From: an uncultured Treponema sp.
Lineage (GTDB): Bacteria > Spirochaetota > Spirochaetia > Treponematales > Treponemataceae
Assembly (NCBI GenBank): GCA_946540605.1
Contig: CAMNIU010000231.1
Coordinates: forward strand, 1-40,071
Length of the DNA stretch: 40,071 nt
Direction of reading: 5' to 3'
The notes beneath the pieces were generated by a model. It was not told where the DNA came from. It was given only the letters and a program-made list of their open reading frames with translations, and made no database searches. Shown in pieces: positions 19,947 through 30,086 of this stretch. Made by a program: the position numbers and the translations under genes. How positions within the stretch are numbered: the stretch's first letter is position 1; each line of letters starts with the position of its first letter.

Positions 19947-22154
19947 CTATTCGATGAAATTTAAAATCTCTTTTATTATATAAGTGTAGATATTCTCAAA
20001 AGTTGATACTTCTTCTGAAGAATATTCTCTCACGTCTTTATGACCACGTTGTTTTAAAAGTTTATCTATATCAATAATCATTTCTGGATGTCTTGATGAA
20101 ATATCCTTTAACTCTCTATCATCAGCTAAAAGAATAAAACCAATTACAGCTGCACCCAATGTATCACAAGCTCCACATACAGCTTTATTAACTCTCCTAT
20201 AATTTACTGTATTAAGAGATTCTGGTAATACACCAGAAGTTAGGTAAAATCCAGCATTTTTACATTTTTCTGATGCATATTTTGTATTTCTTTGTTCTTT
20301 TACTGGAGGGTTCACTCTTCTTAATATTGAGACAATACTTTCTTCAAATATTTGCTGCATAACTGAACAAATACTTCCAACAATATATTTCTTATCTTTT
20401 AAGCTCATACTACAATTGATCATTTGATTAACAATATTCGAATTTAATGAATTAATTGTAGAATTACCAAATGTTTTATACAATTTCAGCTTTGCATTAA
20501 AGCGTTGATTATAATTTGCTGAGAATTTCTCATATTCCACATCTTGAATTCTAAATCCAGAAATTGATTTAATATCATCTTTAAGTTCAGGACAAAGTAT
20601 TGTCGAATAACTAAAAACTAGATTCATATATTTTGAAACAATTTCATATTTTATTTCATTTGCTGCAACTCCTGGTCCATGAGCCATGTGTGTTTTATCA
20701 CGTAACTCTTTTAATGATAATAATTGAGAAATAAAATCTGGATGTTTCTCACAAAGATAATCCAACGGTGTTTCATCTTGCGAATTAGCATAAGCTAGCA
20801 TAAGACATAGAAGTGGCGCAAATTCTGACTGGCCATCATCTCTCATTTCCTTAATTTTTCCCCTGTAAACTTTTAAGGATTGCTTTTCTTGTTCTGTCAG
20901 TTCAAATCCAAGAGTTTCAGCTAACGGATAATACAAAACAGTACTGGAATCTATAGCTTCTGTTTCAGAAAGCATTTGTTTATTCAGCATTCTGGCTTCT
21001 TCATCAGCAACTATTATTCTACTATCTTCTTCATTTGTATCATGATTATTCTGATAATGTAACTTCATCACATCTTCAAAGGCTGAATATAAATCATAAA
21101 TGATTTGTTCTCCTTTTCTTTGAATTTCCTGACGCTCTGTCACACCCTCTTTTATATTCACATTCTTTATTGATTCAATTTTCTTATATGTTTCAAATAA
21201 AGGTTTCGATACACTTGGATAATTAAATCTTGGGTCATCACTTATAGTTTCCTCATTATCAGCATCTTGCGTTATTTTTCCATTATCAAATATCTTCTTT
21301 AACCATGGATTTGTTTCACTATCTGCTTCACGAATGAAATCTGTATAATTATCAGATATGCCTATACCAGTAACATCAGTTGAATATATGTCTCCCGCAG
21401 TAGTTGCAAATGCGTTTGTTGCAACCAATACGTATTCCTCTGTTTTAATTTCTGCCTTATTTGAAGAATTGTTCAAAGGAATTTTATTTTCATCATCAGC
21501 AAATTTATTAAACCTTCTTATAGCACGTAAAATCAAAGCTGGCTCAGGTTTTAATGCCATATTTTTCTCTATAATATTGAGCGATTCAGGAAAAACCAGG
21601 TCAGCCTTTTCATTAGGATTTCCGGGAAGAAAATATCTAACATATGGATCACTCTCTTTTCCTGGGAAAAAACCTTTTATCGAATTCAATGGAGGATTTA
21701 CTTCTGCATAATCAAGAAGTTTTCCTGAGATTAAATCTTTCAAAATACAAACAACAATAGGTTCTGAATTTTGCTCTGATAATACTTTTTGTAAGCATTC
21801 ACTTCCTTTTTCTGTGATTTCGAAAGTATTAGGCTTCAGAAGTGTTTTAGAAACCAATCTATTTTGAATAAATTCAATTATTTCAGGTGTCATTTTCATA
21901 TTAGATGACACTTCACCTGTTGTAGTAATTTTACATTCAGCCAACCCCAACACTGTTCTTTCAAAAACATCCAGGAGCATTTTTGACGATTGAACTTCAA
22001 CTCTATATAAAGCACAAGGCCATAATAAATTTGTAATTGTGTTTTTTACTATTGGAAACACTGATTTATCTGATTTGAAATTATTATGAATGATATTGTG
22101 AAATTTTGATTTATAATAGTCGAAAAAAGGATTATCTTTATTTTCCATAATCAA
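19947..22154 (-). CDS. Helical protein of unknown function with HEPN-like R-x6-H motif
   Basis: 735 aa; SLKELRDKTHMAHGPGVAANEIKYEIVSKYMNLVFSYS at about residues 485-520; start overlaps stop of upstream helicase gene by 4 nt. Confidence 0.6.
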   Translation of the reverse strand: MIMENKDNPFFDYYKSKFHNIIHNNFKSDKSVFPIVKNTITNLLWPCALYRVEVQSSKMLLDVFERTVLGLAECKITTTGEVSSNMKMTPEIIEFIQNRLVSKTLLKPNTFEITEKGSECLQKVLSEQNSEPIVVCILKDLISGKLLDYAEVNPPLNSIKGFFPGKESDPYVRYFLPGNPNEKADLVFPESLNIIEKNMALKPEPALILRAIRRFNKFADDENKIPLNNSSNKAEIKTEEYVLVATNAFATTAGDIYSTDVTGIGISDNYTDFIREADSETNPWLKKIFDNGKITQDADNEETISDDPRFNYPSVSKPLFETYKKIESIKNVNIKEGVTERQEIQRKGEQIIYDLYSAFEDVMKLHYQNNHDTNEEDSRIIVADEEARMLNKQMLSETEAIDSSTVLYYPLAETLGFELTEQEKQSLKVYRGKIKEMRDDGQSEFAPLLCLMLAYANSQDETPLDYLCEKHPDFISQLLSLKELRDKTHMAHGPGVAANEIKYEIVSKYMNLVFSYSTILCPELKDDIKSISGFRIQDVEYEKFSANYNQRFNAKLKLYKTFGNSTINSLNSNIVNQMINCSMSLKDKKYIVGSICSVMQQIFEESIVSILRRVNPPVKEQRNTKYASEKCKNAGFYLTSGVLPESLNTVNYRRVNKAVCGACDTLGAAVIGFILLADDRELKDISSRHPEMIIDIDKLLKQRGHKDVREYSSEEVSTFENIYTYIIKEILNFIE

Positions 22155-25100
22155 ACACCTGCCCCACTAATTATATCTTTAGCACTGATTACTTTACCAA
22201 ATTCATTATTCTCGCATAGTTCAATGAAAGCATTTAGTTCTGGAACTGCTGTTTTCGCAATTTCACTGGAAAATAACTTTTTATCTCCAGTAACTACAAG
22301 AACTTTCTTCTCACGGCTCATACTTACACATAATCGATTTTTTGACATAAGAAAGCCGAAAAGCCGCTGCTGCTCTTTTTCCCCCTCTTCTGAATCTCTT
22401 AAATATTTGTTATATGCATTAGTATAAATTTTTTCTGAAGTACTTCGAACAACACACAGAATTACTGCATCAAATTCCATACCCTGAAAGGCATCTACTG
22501 TTCCTATTCTGATTCTTTCTTTCAACTCCATCTTTTCACCAAATTCATTTTCTTCAGACTTATCATCCGATTCAACAAATTTGTATTCATCAAGAAAGTC
22601 TCCATTCTTATTACATATTCCGAGGTTATTTAATTCGTTTCTTACTTCAGCACATTGAGCAGAATAAAAACTAATTATTCCAAAAGTTTTCTTTTTTTCT
22701 GTATCACTATCAAGCCATTGTTTTAGCATTTTTGCAGCAACTCTAGCTTCCGCCGTTCTATAACGACTTTTCATATTATTCTTTTGTTCTTTATAATCAC
22801 CCTCATCATGAGGAACATCACACCATACAGCAGCTTTTCCACTAACAAACGGTAAATTATGTGTGAACTTTTCTGGTCCCAAAGGAGAATCAAAACCTTC
22901 ACCATGTGATTTATAGAAATATTCACTTACAAAATTTCCTAATAATGGATGCATGCGGTATTGTTTATCCAATGTAATCTTTTTCGTTACTTCCAACTGA
23001 TTAAATAATCTTTCAAAAGTACTTTCATTCAAATATGCGATTTCTTCTTTATTTGCAGTTGCTTCTTCCAATTGTCTTTCAATTACCTGATCAACTTGCT
23101 GTGGTAATTGTCTCTGATCACCAACAAGGATAATATGTTTTCCTTTTGCTAAAGGTATCATTAGATCAGGCGGAGCAACACGTGCAGCTTCATCTACAAT
23201 TACATATTCATAAGGAGTTTCTCCAGTTTCTATTGTATCTAAACCCATACCTCTTCTTGATTTAGATATTTCACTTCCTTCTACTTGCTGTACTGTTGCT
23301 GCAAAAACAGGATTATATTCTAGAAGCGTATTCCAAACTCCTTCTGGATTTGTTCTCAGTTCACTGATAAAACTTGATAATACAGCATTCTTTTTTTCTG
23401 CGGGATCTAAAGGATTGTTCTTTATTCTTTCTGTTACCTCATCAAGAATCTGATTAATTGCCAGGTTTTCTTTTCTTACGCGGAAATCGTTAGCTGGCAG
23501 ATATTCATCAATAAGAAGTTCTTTATATTCTTCAAGCTCTTCGAGAAAATCAAGTGGAGCTTCCGGCACCCATCGACAAGCTTTTTCAAGAGCTGTAGAA
23601 ATAGACTGTCCATTTTCCTTCAAGATGTCAGCTAATTCTAAAGCCCTGTATACTCCATCATCCTTAAAAGAAATTCCGTCTGTTCTAAGAGAATAAAGAG
23701 AACTAATAATCTGTTCATTTGAAAACGAATTTTCTAGTCTAGTAGAATCATCCAACAAAGCTTCAACTCGATTTATAATTGATTCAGTTACAAATCTAGG
23801 AGAGAGATTTTTTATTCCCATCAACAGTTTTCTTTCCATCTCTTGAGACGGAGATTTATGATAATCTAGAAATAAACTCTGAAGATTATTTAAATCCATT
23901 GATGATTCAATTGCTGGATTTGATTTCTCAATTTCGTTGGCTTTCTTAATACTCCATTGAATTATACGATCCTCTGTATTTGATAAACTGTATTCGTCTT
24001 CCTCTCGAGAATGACCAAATTTAATTGATGGAAGAGAGTTTACTGAGAGTCTGCGATTAATATTACTTACAGCATCATGCTGAAGACTGGTTACCAATAT
24101 TTTTCCAGCAATTCTATTTCCTTTCTGGAAATCTTCATTAAGCGATTCAATAATTGCACAAATTACTGTTGTTTTTCCTGTTCCAGGAGGTCCCTGTATA
24201 ATTGTCACATCAGGACTATTCAAAGCTAGAGACACAGCTTTTGCCTGATTAATAGTTGGCTCGTGTTCAAAAATTTTATTCTGAACCTTTGCAGACATTT
24301 TTTTCTGGCTTCGATTAATTCCTGGAACTGAAAGACTTGCAGACTGCTTCCCATCAAGAATTAAAGCCAATCCACTAATCTGACTTTTTCCTTGAACAAT
24401 ATTTTGTCGTGCGCGGCGTCTTCTTTCTACCTGAATTTGATCACCGAAAATTGAAAGAACAATAAATAAATCTCCATTGTCTCCTCGTTTTGGTACAGTT
24501 CCTGCTTTTACACTATTTTTGGTTTTAATATCAATGTAATCAGGACCAATAGAGACAATCTTCAAATTACTCCAAAGCTTTGTTTCCTTTTCCTGTTGTT
24601 TTTCTTCCTTCGAAAGCCTTTTTATAGTATCTTCTTGGGAAATCTTTTTATCAACATCTTCTTTTATCCATTCTTCATAAGTCATTGAATAATTTTTCAA
24701 ATATGGAGGAAGTTCTTGAATTATATCTACTCTATCAAGATCTACAGACAGCTCATTAATATCACCTTTATTCGCACTAGCTGAAAAACAGAATCGCAGT
24801 GTATGTGTATCACCGATAGGTTCTGGTTTCCCTGATACAGCAACGTATCCAACTTTTCTAGATGATTTAAGGAGTCTTTCTCCTATCATATTATTATATT
24901 GGTCCCATTTTCCAATATAACTGCTACCGTCCTTCAAGTCATTTTCAATTTCAATAGCATTTAAGCGTGAAATTGTTTCTGCACCTTTATCATTAAATTT
25001 TATTTTTCCATGTAAAAGACATACAGAATTATCAAAGTTTCTTGGAGTTCTATTTTTTACACCTTTAGCAAAAAAGTAAGTCTCTCCTTTATTTTCAGAA

Positions 25101-25684
25101 CCTTTAACTAAAAGTTGTCTGTTTTTACTTACTAAAGAAAAATCTCCTAATTCTGCTGAATCATCCTGGAAAGAGTTTATTGTCGCTGAAGAACCAACAA
25201 ATAAGTAGAAAGGATCTTCCTTTGAACCAATTGAAAATTCAGACTCAAAAGCTTTTCCAATCTCAAATAATGTCTTTCCTCTAATGCCATTCTTTTTTGC
25301 TGAGAGCGGATTTTCTTTATCCAATAATTCGTCAGTCAAATTAATGATAAATTCTTGTTTTATTGTTCTTAATCCGCTGAAGAAAACAACTTCTATATCA
25401 AAGCTGTTATTAGATAGAGAATCTGTTATTTCAAATAAATTTGGGATTCCTGAAGAAAGTCGATTTTCTAAAGCTGGTAATTCTTCACATTTTGTGATTC
25501 TTACCATCTTTAAGTCTCCTTTCATATCTAAAATATAAGCGTCAGGAATTCTATTGTCTCTTAAAATTTGACCTACAGAGACTCTTTTACCATCTTTCGC
25601 ATTTAGGATATCCGGAGAATTATCTGAGTAAGGTTCAATACGACATTGGAAATGTTCACCATATCTTATTTCATTCAACTTCAT
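22151..25684 (-). CDS. SF1 (Upf1/Dna2-like, AAA_11/AAA_12) helicase
   Basis: 1177 aa; VTIIQGPPGTGKTTVICAIIESL, YVIVDEAARVAPPDLMIPLAKGKHIILVGDQRQLPQQV, DKQYRMHPLLGNFVSEYFY, IGTVDAFQGMEFDAVILCVVRS. Confidence 0.9.
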   Translation of the reverse strand: MKLNEIRYGEHFQCRIEPYSDNSPDILNAKDGKRVSVGQILRDNRIPDAYILDMKGDLKMVRITKCEELPALENRLSSGIPNLFEITDSLSNNSFDIEVVFFSGLRTIKQEFIINLTDELLDKENPLSAKKNGIRGKTLFEIGKAFESEFSIGSKEDPFYLFVGSSATINSFQDDSAELGDFSLVSKNRQLLVKGSENKGETYFFAKGVKNRTPRNFDNSVCLLHGKIKFNDKGAETISRLNAIEIENDLKDGSSYIGKWDQYNNMIGERLLKSSRKVGYVAVSGKPEPIGDTHTLRFCFSASANKGDINELSVDLDRVDIIQELPPYLKNYSMTYEEWIKEDVDKKISQEDTIKRLSKEEKQQEKETKLWSNLKIVSIGPDYIDIKTKNSVKAGTVPKRGDNGDLFIVLSIFGDQIQVERRRRARQNIVQGKSQISGLALILDGKQSASLSVPGINRSQKKMSAKVQNKIFEHEPTINQAKAVSLALNSPDVTIIQGPPGTGKTTVICAIIESLNEDFQKGNRIAGKILVTSLQHDAVSNINRRLSVNSLPSIKFGHSREEDEYSLSNTEDRIIQWSIKKANEIEKSNPAIESSMDLNNLQSLFLDYHKSPSQEMERKLLMGIKNLSPRFVTESIINRVEALLDDSTRLENSFSNEQIISSLYSLRTDGISFKDDGVYRALELADILKENGQSISTALEKACRWVPEAPLDFLEELEEYKELLIDEYLPANDFRVRKENLAINQILDEVTERIKNNPLDPAEKKNAVLSSFISELRTNPEGVWNTLLEYNPVFAATVQQVEGSEISKSRRGMGLDTIETGETPYEYVIVDEAARVAPPDLMIPLAKGKHIILVGDQRQLPQQVDQVIERQLEEATANKEEIAYLNESTFERLFNQLEVTKKITLDKQYRMHPLLGNFVSEYFYKSHGEGFDSPLGPEKFTHNLPFVSGKAAVWCDVPHDEGDYKEQKNNMKSRYRTAEARVAAKMLKQWLDSDTEKKKTFGIISFYSAQCAEVRNELNNLGICNKNGDFLDEYKFVESDDKSEENEFGEKMELKERIRIGTVDAFQGMEFDAVILCVVRSTSEKIYTNAYNKYLRDSEEGEKEQQRLFGFLMSKNRLCVSMSREKKVLVVTGDKKLFSSEIAKTAVPELNAFIELCENNEFGKVISAKDIISGAGV

Positions 25685-25687
25685 AAC

Positions 25688-27145
25688 TTATTCTCCAATA
25701 ACTTCAATCCGAACTTTTTCGGACATAGAGTCTTTGTAAAATACAATAAATACAGAATTCTTATTTAATATTCTTTTTCCAATGAGAGTTTCTTCTTTAC
25801 CATCCTCAAATACGATATAAGGAACAATTGAGTCATTTAGTTTTATTATCTCAATAGTATTTCCCTTCTTTTTTAAGCCAATAACAGGTTCATCACCTTT
25901 ACCAATTCTGAAAGGTTCAAAGCATCTAGAAGGAATTTCAACTTCCTGCTCATCCGACAATTCATGAACAAAAATCGATTTCTCACCATTAGCCTTATTT
26001 GTTGTTACCTTTAAAATATCACCGGTCTTTCCAGAACAATAAGGGCATTCATCTCTTTCATCAGAATAGTAATATGTCATTCCACAAGAACTACATCTTA
26101 TTGTCTTATCTGCAGCTCGAGCGAACGCAAGTGGCCATCGGTTTAATGGAGTTCTTAATTCTGGTTTTGTATGTCCAACTCTAAACGTATTATCAAACAG
26201 TGCCATTAATTCAGGTGTTAGAAATAGCTCCATGACCTGTTCATAACTACCATAAGAATTCGTATCATCTTCCTGATCAAAAATCCAAGGGAGTGTTCCA
26301 TCATCCTTAAAATCACCATTATCTTTCTGAGCTTGAACTGTTACGGTCTTCGCCCAGTCATCATCCTCGTCATTAATACCTATAACTTTCTCTCCCTTAT
26401 ATGGATGCATCATGGTAAGAATATAAAATGCTGCTACAGCAAAAGCGTAGGAATCAGAGAATATAGTTGCACCATTCTGACCATTAATAATCTCTGGAGC
26501 TCCATATCCTGGAGTAAAATATGTTTTTCCTTTTCCTGCAAAATTAATATTATCTGCATCAATTAGTCCACCAGAAATATTTTGATCTTTTTCCTTATAC
26601 ATCAAGTTTCCGGCAGAAATATCACCATAAACTAATCCATTCATATGCAAAGCAGCTAATAATTCAGATACTTTATAGAGAGCTTGAAGACGTGTTCTTA
26701 ATCCTCCAGAAATACAATAATTGGCCCAGATTTCAGCATTTTCAACAGGTTTTCCCTCCTCATTACATAACCAAGAAGGGATTTCTTTTACTGTTTCTTT
26801 TAATTTTAAGAATGACTCAAAACTTTTCATTCCATTCATAAAAGTCATTACATAACCTGCATGACTTTTTAAAATAGACAATGGTTGTGACAGATTTATA
26901 TCCTTTGGAATTGGAAGTCTTCGAATATTATTTAGGCGTTCAGAAATCTCTTTTATTACATTATGATCAACAACAGGTGATCCATTTGAGTCAATTGCAA
27001 TTTTGACAGCTATATCCATGTCATCCTTTACATGATAAACGATTCCCTGACCACCATGCCCAATTTCAGAGGAAGTATGGAATACCCTATTTTCCATATC
27101 AATTACTGTGAGACTTTCTTCTTCTGTGCTTTCTTCCATATTCAT
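25688..27145 (-). CDS. Ser/Thr protein kinase-like protein with C-terminal zinc ribbon
   Basis: 485 aa; GHGGQGIVYHVKDDMDIAVKI (P-loop and Lys), MNGLVYGDISAGNLMYKEK (catalytic loop GD variant), GLIDADNINF (DFG-like), GYGAPEII; CSSCGMTYYYSDERDECPYCSG zinc ribbon. Confidence 0.87.
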   Translation of the reverse strand: MNMEESTEEESLTVIDMENRVFHTSSEIGHGGQGIVYHVKDDMDIAVKIAIDSNGSPVVDHNVIKEISERLNNIRRLPIPKDINLSQPLSILKSHAGYVMTFMNGMKSFESFLKLKETVKEIPSWLCNEEGKPVENAEIWANYCISGGLRTRLQALYKVSELLAALHMNGLVYGDISAGNLMYKEKDQNISGGLIDADNINFAGKGKTYFTPGYGAPEIINGQNGATIFSDSYAFAVAAFYILTMMHPYKGEKVIGINDEDDDWAKTVTVQAQKDNGDFKDDGTLPWIFDQEDDTNSYGSYEQVMELFLTPELMALFDNTFRVGHTKPELRTPLNRWPLAFARAADKTIRCSSCGMTYYYSDERDECPYCSGKTGDILKVTTNKANGEKSIFVHELSDEQEVEIPSRCFEPFRIGKGDEPVIGLKKKGNTIEIIKLNDSIVPYIVFEDGKEETLIGKRILNKNSVFIVFYKDSMSEKVRIEVIGE

Positions 27146-27873
27146 GCTCTATCCTTCCTACAAACAAAGACTGCAGTCTTATCATCACTATGTCTTGGAA
27201 CAGGCCAATGTGATAGCCAGTTTTTCATATCATGTTTTATTTTGTTACTGCTTTTAGACAAATACTGTTCTGTCAATTCTGAAACAAATGCAACATCTGC
27301 ACCTTTCTGTAAATCATCAGAAATTCCATCTGAACACAAAAAAACGCTTTTCAAGTCTTCTGCAGAAATCGTTCTAATTATCCAATCATTAGGTAAAACT
27401 TCATTTCGCAGTGATTTTGTCATATTAGAAAACGATTCGTCTTTTGCATCTGTCATCACAAGATTTTTTGATTCATCATCAAAAATACAAGAAATCATTC
27501 CATCTCCTAACTGGAAAAGGTAAAGAGTACTATTGTGATATACTGCCCCCAAAAAGGTTGCCGAACAATCTCTAACATCAAAAGAGCTCTTCTGAATTTC
27601 ACAAACCCATTTTTTTACAAAAAGAGAAGTAAAATCCTCCGGCGATTTGTCCCGAACCCCAATCCATTCTTTTGCCAACTTTACAAACAAACAGCATGCA
27701 GTCTTAGAACCAAAATCAGAATGAGCCTTACTTCCTAACCCGTCAGAAACTGCTGCAATAAAGCATTTTTTTGACAAGAATAAATAATGAGAATCCTGCA
27801 TAGGTAATTTTTGTTTTATGTGTAAAGGTCCTATGCTTTCAGCACAGGCTCCTTTCCATTTTGTATTCCACAT
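27142..27873 (-). CDS. PP2C-family protein phosphatase
   Basis: 243 aa; CFIAAVSDGLGSKAHSDFGSKTACC, LYLFQLGDGMISC, SVFLCSDGISDDL; ATGA-type overlap with kinase gene. Confidence 0.85.
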   Translation of the reverse strand: MWNTKWKGACAESIGPLHIKQKLPMQDSHYLFLSKKCFIAAVSDGLGSKAHSDFGSKTACCLFVKLAKEWIGVRDKSPEDFTSLFVKKWVCEIQKSSFDVRDCSATFLGAVYHNSTLYLFQLGDGMISCIFDDESKNLVMTDAKDESFSNMTKSLRNEVLPNDWIIRTISAEDLKSVFLCSDGISDDLQKGADVAFVSELTEQYLSKSSNKIKHDMKNWLSHWPVPRHSDDKTAVFVCRKDRA

Positions 27874-27885
27874 ATCGTCTATATC

Positions 27886-28344
27886 CTAATAGTTTAATGA
27901 TTCGATCGCTGCAGAAACCTCAATAGCATTAAATATGTATTTTTTCTGCTCTGACACAATCATATTTTCCGGGAAAAAAGACTGTCCATTAATTACTCTT
28001 GAATCAGCTCCAACCAATACAACTCTAAGTTTTGAACCAGAATTATCCCTAAGAAATGCAGTTAGATTTGACTTATCATCATTAGAAAAACCATCTGTTA
28101 AAAGTAAACATGAATCATTGTTATTTCTTAAGAAATCTAGCAAAGCTTGAATTGAAGACTTTCCATTGAAATCAATACTTATTGTTTCTTCTGTTCCAGA
28201 AGCTAATCTTACATCTTCTCCCCAAACGAAAAAATTACAATCAATTCCTTCTGTTAATTGTATTTCTCTAATGATTGATTGAATTACTTCTGGCTTTCCC
28301 AATGTATTCATACTTCCTGATTTATCAATTACTACATTAATCAT
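27886..28344 (-). CDS. Short vWA-like protein (MIDAS DKSGSM)
   Basis: MINVVIDKSGSMNTLGKPEVIQSIIREI...CLLLTDGFSNDD; the track ORF starts at 28377, but ATG 28344 fits the vWA fold start better. Confidence 0.72.
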   Translation of the reverse strand: MINVVIDKSGSMNTLGKPEVIQSIIREIQLTEGIDCNFFVWGEDVRLASGTEETISIDFNGKSSIQALLDFLRNNNDSCLLLTDGFSNDDKSNLTAFLRDNSGSKLRVVLVGADSRVINGQSFFPENMIVSEQKKYIFNAIEVSAAIESLNY

Positions 28345-30079
28345 TTTCACATCCAATAATTTTCTTAATCTGCTCAATTAAATCATCTCCAGAAACAATC
28401 TCAACATTCGGAGTTTCCTTAATTTTCTTATCAAGGATATGTGAATCTGGAGTTTTCGAATAAGCAAGTATGCCCTTTCCTTCAATTCCTCCATAATAAC
28501 GAGCAATTGTAGAAAGCTTTTCTATATGTTCTATTTCAGGCCTACCTGATTTACATTCTACAATAAAAAGACGTTTACCATTCGTGAATACAACATCCAT
28601 CTCTTGGTAGATGTAATGGTCTGAATCAAATTCAGAGATAGCTTTATTGAAATCAACTTTTATTCCATGTCGTATATCAAATAACTTTCCTTTTTCATAA
28701 AGTGGATAAAGATGATTATATACATACTCTTCAAACCAGCCGCCTTTAATGTATGTACTAAACTGAGATTCATCTTCAAATGTATAATCTACAGCCTTTG
28801 TACTTACACAATAAGGCCCTTGTGCCAATTCTAAAATTTCTGGATGCCATGGATCTTCTATCGAAAGAGAATAATAACAATCTCTTCTCTTCATATCTTG
28901 AATATCATTGTATAAATAATTTATTTTCTTTCGGGCTTTCCACATCTCATCGGTCATTGCAATTGAATCTTCATCATCAGCACCAGAACGACCATAATCA
29001 CAAATACCAAGCCCGTTACTATTTACTAAAATAAATGACTCTACTTTTGTAATTGGCTTTAAATCTTCTGTCACAAAATCATTCAAATAAGTGATTTTTA
29101 GTTCTTTGCCTCCTACATAAAAAGGAACACCGCCGAGTTTACGGCATGCGTTCATTGCACCTGCATACATTAATTTTGTTCCACCGGTCAAATTAAAACC
29201 GATTCTTGCATCCCATGGTAATTCAGCAGAGTCCTTAATTATTTTATCAAACACATCACTAGGATTATAAGGGTCTGCTTTTATTTGTGAGAACTCACAA
29301 CTCTCTGGTAGAAATTTTCTCATGCATTCTGCATCATAATTTCCAGATGATACGAATACATGCTTTTTACAATTAAAATGATTTACACCTAACAATGCAG
29401 GTATTCTCTGTTCTCCAAACAAAGTATATATAACATCATAAGTGTCAGCTTTGTTCTCGTCTTTTGGATTCGGATTCTGTTTAGAATTCCAGGCCAACCA
29501 TTCCTTTGGAGGCATAATAGGTACTGGAGGTTTTCTTGGATCTGAGCTGGCAATAAGACGTTTTGAAAGCCCTGGAAACTTGAAGGCAGCCAGAGCCCAT
29601 GAAAAAGCCATTAATGGAGTTCCAGAACTCAAGAAAATAGAAACACGACATTCAATTTGTAAATTTGAAATGTGTTGTAATGCTTGAACTGCTGCACTAT
29701 AAATTCCTTCAGAATCATTGAGTTCAGAAAGTGTGACAGATATTAATCCTACCGAAACAGATTTTCCCATTTCGGAGATTTTTTCCTCAATAAAGTTTAT
29801 GAAATGCTTGTGTGCGGCAGAACAGTTCGCATATTCATATGTGAATTTAAATTTCGCATCAGGATCATCCGAAGCGCTAACTTCATTCAGTTTAGATTTA
29901 AATTCTTCATTAGAAATGCTGTCATCATGTTTTGTGTAGCCAAGAACGATAACATCAGTATAATTACCGTCTGCTAAAGCTCCTAAAATAGGGCCACTTT
30001 TTTCAAACCCCAGTGATGACTTAAAATCTGTAATGCCATACCATGTCACAAGAAAATTCTTCATAAACCCCACCTTCAA
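28337..30079 (-). CDS. CARF-CARF-PD-(D/E)XK nuclease (Can1/Card1-like, DUF1887-type)
   Basis: 580 aa; N-terminal RtcR/Csx-like CARF (IFLSSGTPLMAFSWALAAFKF), second CARF (ARIGFNLTGGTKLMYAGAMNACRKLGGVPFYVGG), C-terminal nuclease (EEYVYNHLYPL...YQEMDVVFTNGKRLFIVECKSGRPEIEHIEKLSTIARYYGGIEGKGILAY). Confidence 0.78.
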   Translation of the reverse strand: MKVGFMKNFLVTWYGITDFKSSLGFEKSGPILGALADGNYTDVIVLGYTKHDDSISNEEFKSKLNEVSASDDPDAKFKFTYEYANCSAAHKHFINFIEEKISEMGKSVSVGLISVTLSELNDSEGIYSAAVQALQHISNLQIECRVSIFLSSGTPLMAFSWALAAFKFPGLSKRLIASSDPRKPPVPIMPPKEWLAWNSKQNPNPKDENKADTYDVIYTLFGEQRIPALLGVNHFNCKKHVFVSSGNYDAECMRKFLPESCEFSQIKADPYNPSDVFDKIIKDSAELPWDARIGFNLTGGTKLMYAGAMNACRKLGGVPFYVGGKELKITYLNDFVTEDLKPITKVESFILVNSNGLGICDYGRSGADDEDSIAMTDEMWKARKKINYLYNDIQDMKRRDCYYSLSIEDPWHPEILELAQGPYCVSTKAVDYTFEDESQFSTYIKGGWFEEYVYNHLYPLYEKGKLFDIRHGIKVDFNKAISEFDSDHYIYQEMDVVFTNGKRLFIVECKSGRPEIEHIEKLSTIARYYGGIEGKGILAYSKTPDSHILDKKIKETPNVEIVSGDDLIEQIKKIIGCEND

Positions 30080-30086
30080 CCTTGTA

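Noticed and set aside
27032-27523. 163-aa + strand ORF opposite kinase/PP2C
   Set aside because: Antisense to two confidently identified genes with overlapping start/stop; no domain signature
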